A stretch of DNA of 9,199 bases from CAG-917 sp028724485 (GTDB taxonomy: Bacteria; Bacillota; Clostridia; Christensenellales; CAG-917). Under the pieces are notes generated by a model. That model saw nothing but the letters and a program-made list of their open reading frames with translations, was not told where the DNA came from and searched no databases. The stretch covers positions 1 to 9,199 of the forward strand of contig JAQYCY010000111.1 in NCBI GenBank assembly GCA_028724485.1. Reading direction: 5' to 3'. Shown here piece by piece: positions 1 to 7,147 of the stretch (the first letter of the stretch is position 1; each line of letters opens with the position of its first letter). The position numbers and the translations under genes are program-made.

Positions 1-1414
1 TATTTGCGTCCTGAAAAGATACGTCGTAAACTCTCGCAACGTCTTTTATAGCCGCCTTCGCACTCATCGTCGAATAAGCTATAATTTGCGAAACGTTGTC
101 CTTGCCGTATTTTTCGGTGACGTAATCGATAATTTCGCCTCTTCTGTTGTAACAAAAGTCTATATCGAAGTCGGGCATCGAAACACGTTCTTTTGAAAGG
201 AATCTTTCAAAAATCAAATTATACCTGAGCGGGTCTACGTCCGTTATTCCGATTGAGTATGCAACGAGCGAACCTACGCCGCTACCACGCCCCGGACCAA
301 CGGGAATTCCACGCAATCTTGCCGCATTTACAAAGTCCCAAACAATCAAAAAGTAGCCTGCATATCCGCACTCGATAATGACGGAAAGTTCATAGTCAAG
401 CCTGTCTTTGATTTCGGGCGTAATTTCGGGATAACGCGTCAATATTCGTTCATATGCAAGGTCATGAAGATATTGAGCCTCGTCCCTGCCGTTCATTTCG
501 TCGTTCGTGTAACGCGGAATAATCGAGTTTCGTTTTAAAGTGAATTCAAAATTACATTTGTCCGCAATTTCGACAGTCGATTCGATAGCTTCGGGACACC
601 AATCGAAAAGGTCTATCATCTCTTGCTGACTTTTAAGATAAAAATTGTCGTTGTCAAATCTGACGGCACTTACGTCCGTCTTTTTGATGCCCATCTGAAT
701 ACACATCATCGTGTCCTGAATGTCTGCGTCTTCACGGCTTATATAGTGTACGTCGTTTGTCGCGACTACTTTAACCCCGATTTCTTTTGCGAGTTTAACG
801 AGTTGCGGCAAAACGAACTTGTCTTCTTGCAAGCCGTGGTCTTGAAGCTCGATATAAAAATCGCCTTCCGCAAACATCGATTTCAATTTCAATGCATAAT
901 CTTTCGCTTTGTCGTATTCGTTTGCAAGCAAATATCTAGGAATTCTGCCTGCCAAACACGCCGACAAGCAAATAAGTCCTTCCGAATATTGCTCTAACAG
1001 TTTAAGGTCGATTCTCGGTTTTTGATAAAAGCCGTCCACAAACGCTTTTGACGACAACACCATAAGGTTCTTATAACCTTGTTCGTTCTTCGCAAGAATA
1101 ATAAGGTGATCGCGAGCGCGCATAACTTCGGCTCGCTTATCGTACATGTCGGGAGCAACGTAAAACTCTTCGCCGATAATCGGCTTTATTCCGCTGCCTT
1201 TTAAAGTAGACACAAACGCGTATACGCCGTACATATTTCCGTGATCGGTAATCGCGACGGCTTGTTGTCCGTCTTTTATTAACGCTTCTTTAAGCGGATA
1301 CGAATGGATAGTTCCGCCGTCAGGCTTTTTGCCCGTGATTCTGTCAAGTCGGACTGCGCCGTCGAGCAAGCTGTATTCGGTGTGTAAATGCAAATGCACG
1401 AATTTACTTTCCAT
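1..1414 (-). CDS. dnaE: DNA polymerase III alpha subunit, DnaE type (N-terminal 471 residues, runs off the window)
   Basis: This is the catalytic subunit of the replicative DNA polymerase, which adds nucleotides at the fork. Only codons 1-471 of the roughly 1,100-1,200 usual for the family are inside the window. Residues 1-about 280 form the PHP domain: HLHLHT (His7, 9, 11), AITDHGNMYG (54-63), SACLAGRIPR (151-160), IELQDHG (188-194) and TNDVHY (219-224) are all seen. The polymerase core then begins with GPGRGSGVGSLVAY (373-386) and PDFDIDFC (414-421), which contains two of the three catalytic aspartates; the third lies beyond the window. There is no exonuclease insertion in the visible part, so this is DnaE rather than PolC. 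The ATG at 1414 follows AAGGAG by 6 bases, and the start overlaps the end of whiA by 11 bases, which implies translational coupling. One oddity is a longer than usual loop at residues 24-40, between the two first PHP motifs. Confidence 0.97.
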   Translation of the reverse strand, partial: MESKFVHLHLHTEYSLLDGAVRLDRITGKKPDGGTIHSYPLKEALIKDGQQAVAITDHGNMYGVYAFVSTLKGSGIKPIIGEEFYVAPDMYDKRAEVMRARDHLIILAKNEQGYKNLMVLSSKAFVDGFYQKPRIDLKLLEQYSEGLICLSACLAGRIPRYLLANEYDKAKDYALKLKSMFAEGDFYIELQDHGLQEDKFVLPQLVKLAKEIGVKVVATNDVHYISREDADIQDTMMCIQMGIKKTDVSAVRFDNDNFYLKSQQEMIDLFDWCPEAIESTVEIADKCNFEFTLKRNSIIPRYTNDEMNGRDEAQYLHDLAYERILTRYPEITPEIKDRLDYELSVIIECGYAGYFLIVWDFVNAARLRGIPVGPGRGSGVGSLVAYSIGITDVDPLRYNLIFERFLSKERVSMPDFDIDFCYNRRGEIIDYVTEKYGKDNVSQIIAYSTMSAKAAIKDVARVYDVSFQDAN

Positions 1415-2369
1415 CGTTTTCTCCTTCCGTAGTTTCCATTATTTTTCTCAGTCTGTGATTAAGGCAACTTTTCGATATTCCGAGTATCTCCGAAAGTTCG
1501 CTAAGCGTTGCCGTCGGGTTGTCAAGCCTTGCCGTTGCCGCCTCTTTTAATCCGAGCGGCAGATTGTCAAGCCCTATTCCGTTTTTCAATTCTTCGATTG
1601 CGACTATCTGTTTTGCCGCCGCCGCAAAGGTTTTGTCAAGGTTAGCCGCTTCGCATATAACGTTTCGGTTTATGCTGTTGTTCATATCTCTGTCCGCAAT
1701 AATTTTTTCGAGTTCGAGCGACGCTTCCGTCAGTTTCAGAACCCTGAAAAAATCAAGAATTATGTTTTTATCTTTTGCATAAACCAAAAAATTGTTGCCG
1801 CGTTCGCTCTTTTTGAAATTCAACGCAAAACGCTTCAAAAGTTCCAGAACGCCGTCTGCTTCCGCCTCGTCGGAAAGCTGATATTCGACGTGATAGCCGC
1901 TGTGTCCGCTCTCGGCAGTGGACGGAACGTATACGCTTCCTGCTCCGACAAACAATCCTTTTAAATATTCTTTCGCGCAACAAGGGCTTTTAACTATTTC
2001 GTCAGGAACGCCGCGAACAAAAGACGAAAAGCTGTCGCCGTCAAGTTGCATAAGTCCGCATTCGGACAAAACGTCACGACTTATACCTTGCGGAATTTTA
2101 ACGGTAAAATAATTCTCGCCGCATTTTACGCCGCTCTTCACTTTGCCCTTTTCTATTTCCACGTCGGTCAGATAAGTTTCCTTGATAAGACCGCTTACTC
2201 TTTCCACCGCTTCCGACAAAAACAGAGTCAGAGTACAATTCATTCCGCGTTTTGTAAGCTCAACGCTTCCGGAGGATTTAAAAAGAGCAGACAAAAAAGC
2301 CCTTACGCAACAAAGTTGCTTCGGGCAAGACGATAAGATTTCTTCAAGCACCAATTCTTTAAAATTCAT
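1404..2369 (-). CDS. whiA: WhiA family DNA-binding regulator
   Basis: WhiA proteins are DNA-binding proteins found across Gram-positive bacteria. They have an N-terminal domain related to LAGLIDADG homing endonucleases without nuclease function, and a C-terminal helix-turn-helix. In Streptomyces WhiA controls sporulation genes; in Bacillus it affects cell division and chromosome segregation. At 321 residues this one is full length. The family signature is clear: YLKGLFVGAGSV (135-146), RNVICEAANLDKT (235-247), KQIVAIEEL (253-261), LPLGLKEAA (270-278), and a helix-turn-helix at about 287-310 containing SELSEILGISKS. The ATG at 2369 follows GAGGA by 4 bases and overlaps the PHP gene stop as ATGA; its own end overlaps dnaE. 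In most Clostridia rapZ and yvcK stand directly before whiA, but here the PHP gene does. Its DNA targets cannot be inferred from the sequence. Confidence 0.96.
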   Translation of the reverse strand: MNFKELVLEEILSSCPKQLCCVRAFLSALFKSSGSVELTKRGMNCTLTLFLSEAVERVSGLIKETYLTDVEIEKGKVKSGVKCGENYFTVKIPQGISRDVLSECGLMQLDGDSFSSFVRGVPDEIVKSPCCAKEYLKGLFVGAGSVYVPSTAESGHSGYHVEYQLSDEAEADGVLELLKRFALNFKKSERGNNFLVYAKDKNIILDFFRVLKLTEASLELEKIIADRDMNNSINRNVICEAANLDKTFAAAAKQIVAIEELKNGIGLDNLPLGLKEAATARLDNPTATLSELSEILGISKSCLNHRLRKIMETTEGENDGK

Positions 2370-3142
2370 TTCTTCCTCGTCGTAAATTCGCAGTCTACCC
2401 CGACTATTCGGTCAAGCGGAATCTTGTGTTTTTCGATAAACGCCTTAACTCTGAAAAATTTTCCGACGTTTATGATTTTATGCGCGTCGCTTCCCAAGAT
2501 GAATTTTACTCCGCTTTTTAAGGCTTCGTCAATCATCGGTTCAAGCGTTTCGATATGTTTTTCGTTTAGTTCTATATGACAGCCGTTTGATTTTGCGCAC
2601 TCGAATATTCTTTTCCCTTTCACTTCGGCGCGGTGACCTAAGTGACAAATCACGTCAACGGGATACTTTTCGACGACCTTGACAAACGCTTCGGTATTTT
2701 TTTCGACAAGCTCGCTCGATAAGTTTTTCGTCCAACCGTTGCGGAGAATAAACTCCGCTCTGTCTTTGCCGTCGCCTTTTGTCACAAACCTGTGAAAGCC
2801 GACGTGCAACACGTCAAGTTTCTTTATTGCGCTTGGCATAACGTCTATATCGCCGTCAAAGTTCAAAATATTTCCTTCAACCGACTGCAATGCCGTTATG
2901 CATTTTTTATTCTTCATTTCATCAATGGACGAAATCGATTCTTCATTTATCTGTTTTATTCGGGAAATAGATTTTTCGAGTTTTTCATCTGTCATTCCGA
3001 CAAAATAACTGCGATACGAATGGTCGCAAATCGCAAATTTTTCAAGCCCGACTCTATTTGCTTCACGGCAAACGGCTTCGATGCTCCCTTTGCCGTCGCT
3101 GAAATCGGTGTGGATATGAAAATCTCCCAAAATCTTAATCAA
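2366..3142 (-). CDS. PHP-domain metal-dependent phosphoesterase
   Basis: This 258-residue protein is a stand-alone PHP domain, a TIM-barrel phosphoesterase fold that binds two or three metal ions. The metal-ligand motifs are in the expected order: HIHT with His9 and His11, Asp16, CDH (Asp40, His41), VEGNI (Glu89), LHVGFHR (His113, His117), CHLGH (His167), HIELN (Glu191) and GSDAH (Asp219, His221). It is closest in layout to YcdX or histidinol-phosphatase-like PHP proteins. The substrate is unknown; phosphate monoesters such as histidinol phosphate, or nucleotides, are possible, and no his genes are nearby. The start is a TTG at 3142, preceded by a good ribosome site AAAGGGAG at 10 bases; it overlaps the end of murB by 8 bases. 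Its end overlaps whiA by 4 bases. A PHP gene after murB is common in clostridial versions of this cluster, so it is probably a stable operon member. Confidence 0.9.
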   Translation of the reverse strand: MIKILGDFHIHTDFSDGKGSIEAVCREANRVGLEKFAICDHSYRSYFVGMTDEKLEKSISRIKQINEESISSIDEMKNKKCITALQSVEGNILNFDGDIDVMPSAIKKLDVLHVGFHRFVTKGDGKDRAEFILRNGWTKNLSSELVEKNTEAFVKVVEKYPVDVICHLGHRAEVKGKRIFECAKSNGCHIELNEKHIETLEPMIDEALKSGVKFILGSDAHKIINVGKFFRVKAFIEKHKIPLDRIVGVDCEFTTRKK

Positions 3143-3980
3143 GTAACTTAAACTCCCTTTCTAATCGTATTCCGTATTTATAATAAACCGTTTCTTCGAT
3201 TTTGTCGACTATTTGCAAAAAGTCGCTTGCGGTTGCGCCGCCGTTGTTCACGATAAAATTGCAATGCTTGTCGGATATCGAAGTACCGCCGACCGAATAG
3301 CCTTTTAGTCCGCAATCTTCGATAAGTTTTCCTGCGCTCGCCCCTTTCGGATTTTTAAAAGTGCTTCCGCACGACGGCGCGGTGGTCGGCTGAGTCAAAC
3401 GCCGCTTATGACAATTCGCCTTAACCGTTTTTGTCATTTCTTCTCGGTCGGCTCTTTTTAGTTTAAAAGTCGCCGACACGATAACGCCGTCAACGTCGCT
3501 TTCTCTGTAACCAAAATTAGGCTTAACTTCTTTTAAAACGCCGCCCTTTAAAACCAGACAACTTTCAAGGCAATCGCTTATCTGCATCGAAAATGCGCCT
3601 GCGTTCATCTTAACGAGTCCGCCGACGCTTGCAGGAATTTGATGAATAAATTCAAGCCCCGACAACGAAGCGTCGAAAGCCGCGTCAAACAATTGTTTTG
3701 CGCTTGCCCCTGCTTCGGCGATTATCTTTTCGCCAGAAACGTAAACTCCGTTAAGCCTTTTAAGCGACAAAGCCGTTATTCGTTTGATTCCGTCGCTTAT
3801 GATAAGATTGCTGCCTCGTCCTATCACAAAATCGAACCGATTTTGAATGGAAACAAGAGCGTCAATCGTAAGCGGAAAAATCGTTTCGGCTATGCTTCCG
3901 CCGCCCCTAAAAGTCGTTATATCTTTTGCCGACAAATTGTCCAAAACAATCACGGCGCTTTTGTCGAAAAAATTTGGCAT
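3135..3980 (-). CDS. murB: UDP-N-acetylenolpyruvoylglucosamine reductase
   Basis: MurB is a cytoplasmic FAD enzyme that uses NADPH to reduce UDP-GlcNAc-enolpyruvate to UDP-MurNAc, the second committed step of peptidoglycan synthesis. At 281 residues it is a little shorter than many Bacillota relatives (about 300). The FAD-binding region shows TTFRGGG (22-28), GRGSN (54-58) and GLEFIHQIPASVGG (108-121), followed by MNAGAF (125-130). Catalytic positions can be placed at Tyr158-Arg159 in GYRES, Ser206 in SCGSTFKNP, and Glu274 in IRLERE. The shorter substrate-binding region fits the type IIb group. The ATG at 3980 is the only credible start: the same frame stays open upstream to hprK but has no ATG, GTG or TTG. 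No ribosome site precedes it, and the start codon lies in a short hairpin (3976-3995). The gap to hprK, 151 bases, is the largest inside the operon; no convincing promoter was seen in it. Confidence 0.95.
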   Translation of the reverse strand: MPNFFDKSAVIVLDNLSAKDITTFRGGGSIAETIFPLTIDALVSIQNRFDFVIGRGSNLIISDGIKRITALSLKRLNGVYVSGEKIIAEAGASAKQLFDAAFDASLSGLEFIHQIPASVGGLVKMNAGAFSMQISDCLESCLVLKGGVLKEVKPNFGYRESDVDGVIVSATFKLKRADREEMTKTVKANCHKRRLTQPTTAPSCGSTFKNPKGASAGKLIEDCGLKGYSVGGTSISDKHCNFIVNNGGATASDFLQIVDKIEETVYYKYGIRLEREFKLLD

Positions 3981-3995
3981 ATCTAAATATATGCC
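3976..3995 (-). promoter_or_regulatory. Inverted repeat enclosing the murB start codon
   Basis: A 7-base inverted repeat, GGCATAT (3976-3982) and ATATGCC (3989-3995), is separated by 6 bases. In the leftward mRNA the second arm contains the murB ATG (3980-3978), so folding would pair the start codon. There is no Shine-Dalgarno sequence in front. This could dampen or control murB translation. The stem is short and AT-rich, so it may also be chance. Confidence 0.35.
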
Positions 3996-4131
3996 GCGAT
4001 AATCTTTTTGTTTCTGCCCTTTTGACCGCTTGTTTAAAGATTTGTTCAGGCAAAACTTAATAGCAATCGCAGAGTAACTGCCGACGTTAGTTTTGGCGGC
4101 AATTAAACATAAATCGATTATCTCAAAACTC

Positions 4132-5079
4132 TCAATCGATTTTACGATTGTTAAAGTTTTTCATATTTTTCAATATGCCGTCAAGCGGGTCTTTACCCAA
4201 ACTTTTTAGGCACATATTTTTTGTCGCCGCTTCTATAACAATCGCAAGGTTTCTGCCTGCAATGACCGGAATTGAAATCTTCGGGATTCTTACTCCCAAA
4301 ATTTCGACGTGAGCCGTCTCGTCGCCAAGTCTTTCGACTTTGTCAGTCCACTTTACAAGTTCGACGTTAAGACCGATTTGCTTTTCTTCCAAAACGCCCG
4401 AAATGCCGTACATATCTTCTACGTTGATAATTCCCACGCCCCTGACTTCGAGCAAGTTTCTTATGGTTTTAGGTGCGCTTCCCATAAGACAATTCTTTAT
4501 GTTTTTAACGATAACTCTGTCGTCTGCGACAAGCATATGTCCCCTATGAACAAGCTCTAAGGCCGTTTCGCTTTTTCCTATTCCGTTTTCACCCGTAATA
4601 AGCACGCCGATGCCCGAAATATCCAAAAGTTCGCCGTGTATATCGATTTGCTCGCAAAGCTGTTCATTTAAATAATGAACAAGGTCGTTTACGAACTCTG
4701 AAGTCGATTTTTCGGTGCCGTAAATAGGACATTGATATTTTCTCGCTATCGCCAAAAACACTTCGTCCGGCGAAAAGCCGCGCGTCATTACTACGCACGG
4801 AATTCGCTTGGACAAAAAAACGTCTACCCTTTTAACGGCGTCATCTTGCTCTAAACTTTTGAGATATGCTATTTCCGCGCTTCCGACAACTTGCACCCTA
4901 CTCGATGCAAAATAGTCTTCAAACCCTGCAAGCAAAAGCCCGGGGCGGTTGACAGTAACCGTCTGCAATCTGATTTTTGCGTCCTTTTCGGCATAAAACA
5001 CCTTTAAGCCGTTTTCCTTTGCAAAGTCTTCTGAACTGACGAAAACCGATTCTTTTTCTTCTACCGCTTTATTAACCAT
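4132..5079 (-). CDS. hprK: HPr kinase/phosphorylase
   Basis: HprK phosphorylates the PTS carrier HPr on Ser46 with ATP or pyrophosphate and removes the phosphate again. It thereby reports glycolytic state to CcpA-type catabolite repression in Gram-positive bacteria. The 315-residue length is typical. The N-terminal domain covers about 1-130. The catalytic domain shows the conserved His148 in IHGELLD, Walker A GENGIGKSE (163-171), LVADDRV (183-189) with the Asp pair 186-187, the HprK signature LLEVRGVGIINV (209-220), and GRNLAIVIEAA (275-285) near the C-terminus. The ATG at 5079 follows AAAGGTG by 4 bases and lies 19 bases after the uvrC stop, so the two are surely co-transcribed. HPr itself is not in the window. 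Clustering with uvrC and murB is seen in other Clostridia. Confidence 0.97.
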   Translation of the reverse strand: MVNKAVEEKESVFVSSEDFAKENGLKVFYAEKDAKIRLQTVTVNRPGLLLAGFEDYFASSRVQVVGSAEIAYLKSLEQDDAVKRVDVFLSKRIPCVVMTRGFSPDEVFLAIARKYQCPIYGTEKSTSEFVNDLVHYLNEQLCEQIDIHGELLDISGIGVLITGENGIGKSETALELVHRGHMLVADDRVIVKNIKNCLMGSAPKTIRNLLEVRGVGIINVEDMYGISGVLEEKQIGLNVELVKWTDKVERLGDETAHVEILGVRIPKISIPVIAGRNLAIVIEAATKNMCLKSLGKDPLDGILKNMKNFNNRKID

Positions 5080-5098
5080 AATTCACCTTTAGCGAACT

Positions 5099-6898
5099 TC
5101 ACTCTTTTGTCGTTGAATGGTCGCTTTCTTCTCTAAAATAATTGTATACTATTTTCGCCGTTTTGCTCGGCAATACTTTGCCCAATTCTATAAGGTCGGC
5201 TTCCTTGATTTTTTTGACGCTTTTAAAATGTTTCAGCAACGCTTCCACTCTCGCTTTACCCAAAGTAGGAACGTTATAAAGCTCGCTCTCGCCCGCTTGT
5301 TTCAATCTTAAATTTCTGTTGAACGTAATTGCAAATCTATGCGCCTCGTCACGAACTCTTTGTAAAAGTTGAAGAGCTTTGGAGCTTTTATCAAGTACGA
5401 TAGGCGTCGTGTCCAAAAAGACTTCTTCTTCTCTTTTGGCAAGAGATAAAATCGGAATGTCCACGCCGACACGTTGCATAGCTTGTTTTGCAAACGAAAG
5501 CTGTCCTTTGCCGCCGTCAATCAAAATCAGGTCGGGAATTGTAGCAAAACTTTCATCGTCATCGCCAAGCCTTGACAGCCTGCGATAAAGAGTTTCTTCC
5601 ATCGAGCGGAAATCGTCAATCCCTTCAACCGTCTTTATTTTAAATTTGCGATAGTGCGACTTTTTCGGCTCGCCGCCTTCGAATACTACCATACTCGAAA
5701 CTTTGTTCGTTCCGCTAAGGTGGGAAATATCATACGCTTCTATACGGTTCGGGGCCTTAGGCAAATTCAAGGCGTTCATAAGCTGAATGACCGCGCCTTT
5801 GGTTTGCTCATATCTGCGCTTTTCTCGGTCGCCGTATTTTTCGAGATAGTCGGTGGCGTTTGCGGCGGCAAGTTCGACAAGTTGTTTTCTTATGCCCTTT
5901 TGCGGAACAAGGCAAAGCACTTTTCTGCCCGCAACGTTTGAAATTGCGCTTTCAAGTCCTTCGACTTCTTCTTCAAGTAACACTTCGTCGCAAACGGGAA
6001 TGTTTTTGTCATAAAACTGCAAAAGGAACGATGATAAATCTTCGTCAAGACTTTCGCAAATAAAGTTGTCTGCGCCGACGGTTTTTCCGCCCCTTATAAT
6101 GAGCAAACTGACCGACGTTTTAAGTCCGTCCGAACGCATAACGAAAACGTCTATGTTTTTGTCGGTCGGCATATTAGTGATTTGTTTTCTGACAAGTTTA
6201 TCGAGTACGCCGAGTTTATCGCGACATTGCATAGCCGCTTCAAAATTGTTTTCGGCAGAAAACTTAAACATTTTCTCTTTGAGCAGCTTTTCGACTTCCG
6301 TGTCGTTGCCACGCAAAAACGATATGACTTTTTTTATCTCCGCAAGATATTCTTCTCTCGTCACGTTTCCGCTGCACGGCGCAAGACACTTGCCCATATG
6401 ATAATTCAAACAAGGGCGCAGCGGTTTATCGCCAAGTTGCATTCGGCAACTTCTCACCTTAAATGCCGTATGGATAAGGTCAAACACGTCCGATATATTG
6501 ACCGAAATCATATAAGGTCCGAAATATTTCGCTCCGTCTTCTTTAAGCGACCTGACAAGCGTGATTTGCGGAAAATTTTCTTTGAGGTCGATTCGCAAAA
6601 ACGGATAAGCCTTGTCGTCTTTTAATAAAATGTTGTATTTAGGCTTATGCTCTTTTATGAGATTGTTTTCGGTGAGCAAAGCGTCGACTTCGGATTTAAC
6701 GATGATATAGGAAAAGTTGCGAACCTTTTCCATCATAGCCATAACTTTGACGGTCTGATTCGCCTTGTGGAAATATTGCCTTAAACGGTTTTTAAGGTTT
6801 TTCGCTTTTCCGACGTAAATAATTTCTCCCCTTTCGTCATACATTATATAAACGCCGGGAGAAGTCGGCACGTCTTTCAACTTTTCGATTAAATCCAT
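5099..6898 (-). CDS. uvrC: Excinuclease ABC subunit C
   Basis: UvrC makes both cuts around a DNA lesion in nucleotide excision repair, after UvrA and UvrB have marked it. The 599-residue protein is complete. It starts with a GIY-YIG nuclease domain for the 3' cut: GVYIMY (15-20), YVGKAKN (28-34), Arg40 and Glu77. Four cysteines (151, 163, 171, 175) sit where UvrC proteins bind an iron-sulfur cluster. A UVR motif for UvrB contact is at about 201-236. The RNase H-like domain for the 5' cut carries Asp390 (EAYDISH), Asp461 (LIDGGKG) and His520 (RDEAHRFA), and tandem helix-hairpin-helix elements end the protein (541-585). The ATG at 6898 must be right because the conserved PTSPGVY begins at residue 11. 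It has no ribosome site, and a promoter -10 box lies only 6 bases ahead, so the mRNA may be leaderless. It heads the operon that continues into hprK. Confidence 0.98.
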   Translation of the reverse strand: MDLIEKLKDVPTSPGVYIMYDERGEIIYVGKAKNLKNRLRQYFHKANQTVKVMAMMEKVRNFSYIIVKSEVDALLTENNLIKEHKPKYNILLKDDKAYPFLRIDLKENFPQITLVRSLKEDGAKYFGPYMISVNISDVFDLIHTAFKVRSCRMQLGDKPLRPCLNYHMGKCLAPCSGNVTREEYLAEIKKVISFLRGNDTEVEKLLKEKMFKFSAENNFEAAMQCRDKLGVLDKLVRKQITNMPTDKNIDVFVMRSDGLKTSVSLLIIRGGKTVGADNFICESLDEDLSSFLLQFYDKNIPVCDEVLLEEEVEGLESAISNVAGRKVLCLVPQKGIRKQLVELAAANATDYLEKYGDREKRRYEQTKGAVIQLMNALNLPKAPNRIEAYDISHLSGTNKVSSMVVFEGGEPKKSHYRKFKIKTVEGIDDFRSMEETLYRRLSRLGDDDESFATIPDLILIDGGKGQLSFAKQAMQRVGVDIPILSLAKREEEVFLDTTPIVLDKSSKALQLLQRVRDEAHRFAITFNRNLRLKQAGESELYNVPTLGKARVEALLKHFKSVKKIKEADLIELGKVLPSKTAKIVYNYFREESDHSTTKE

Positions 6899-6904
6899 TG
6901 TTTA

Positions 6905-6933
6905 ATTATAACACAAAGCATACGCTTTAACAA
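6905..6933 (-). promoter_or_regulatory. Promoter of the uvrC-hprK-murB-PHP-whiA-dnaE unit
   Basis: On the minus strand, TTGTTA (6933-6928) and a perfect TATAAT (6910-6905) are separated by 17 bases. A TG lies one base before the -10 box, giving an extended -10. The expected start point, about 7 bases downstream, falls on or next to the uvrC ATG at 6898. It is the best sigma-A-type match seen ahead of the operon. Confidence 0.75.
6915..6928. promoter_or_regulatory. Palindrome in the uvrC promoter spacer (possible repressor site)
   Basis: On the minus strand this reads AAAGC-GTAT-GCTTT, a 5-4-5 inverted repeat between the -35 and -10 boxes. The position suits a repressor. Its centre and spacing resemble the Bacillus LexA box GAAC-N4-GTTC, but the arms differ (AAGC/GCTT), so a LexA link is only a guess. 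Confidence 0.3.
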
Positions 6934-7054
6934 CAAAAGCGAAAATATATAAATCGTAAAATACAACGTTTGTTCATAAATTTATATGTTCATTCATCAC
7001 GCTTACTCACCGCCCAACCTACTACGCCGATTTTGCGTCTGTTTGCGTTTATTA

Positions 7055-7074
7055 CGTTCGCCTGCGTTCGCCTT
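7055..7074. repeat. Two tandem 10-base units in the arsR-uvrC intergenic region
   Basis: CGTTCGCCTG is followed directly by CGTTCGCCTT, nine of ten bases identical. The repeat lies in the 249-base gap 6899-7147 between arsR and uvrC. Apart from this repeat, the arsR terminator and the uvrC promoter, the gap holds only AT-rich sequence with no supported gene. Confidence 0.4.
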
Positions 7075-7110
7075 TATATTTGCTTTCGCTCGCTCTATCG
7101 ACGCACAAAT

Positions 7111-7136
7111 AAAAAAAACCGCAAGCCTTGCGGTTT
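7111..7136 (-). terminator. Intrinsic terminator after arsR
   Basis: Arms AAACCGCAAG and CTTGCGGTTT flank a single C (a realistic stem is 8 pairs with a 5-base loop). On the minus strand the stem is followed by a run of eight T (7118-7111), partly shared with the stem. It begins 12 bases after the arsR stop and separates arsR from the uvrC operon. There is no T run on the other side, so it works for leftward transcripts. Confidence 0.88.
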
Positions 7137-7147
7137 GCGGAGCATCG

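Noticed and set aside
4079..4101. TGCCG...CGGCA inverted repeat in the hprK-murB gap as a terminator
   Set aside because: Only 5 pairs with a 13-base loop and no T run on the leftward strand.
6971..6993. TGTTCAT repeated directly 16 bases apart around ATAAATTTAT
   Set aside because: It resembles half-sites of some ArsR operators, but the copies are direct, not inverted, and lie far from the arsR promoter; probably chance in AT-rich sequence.
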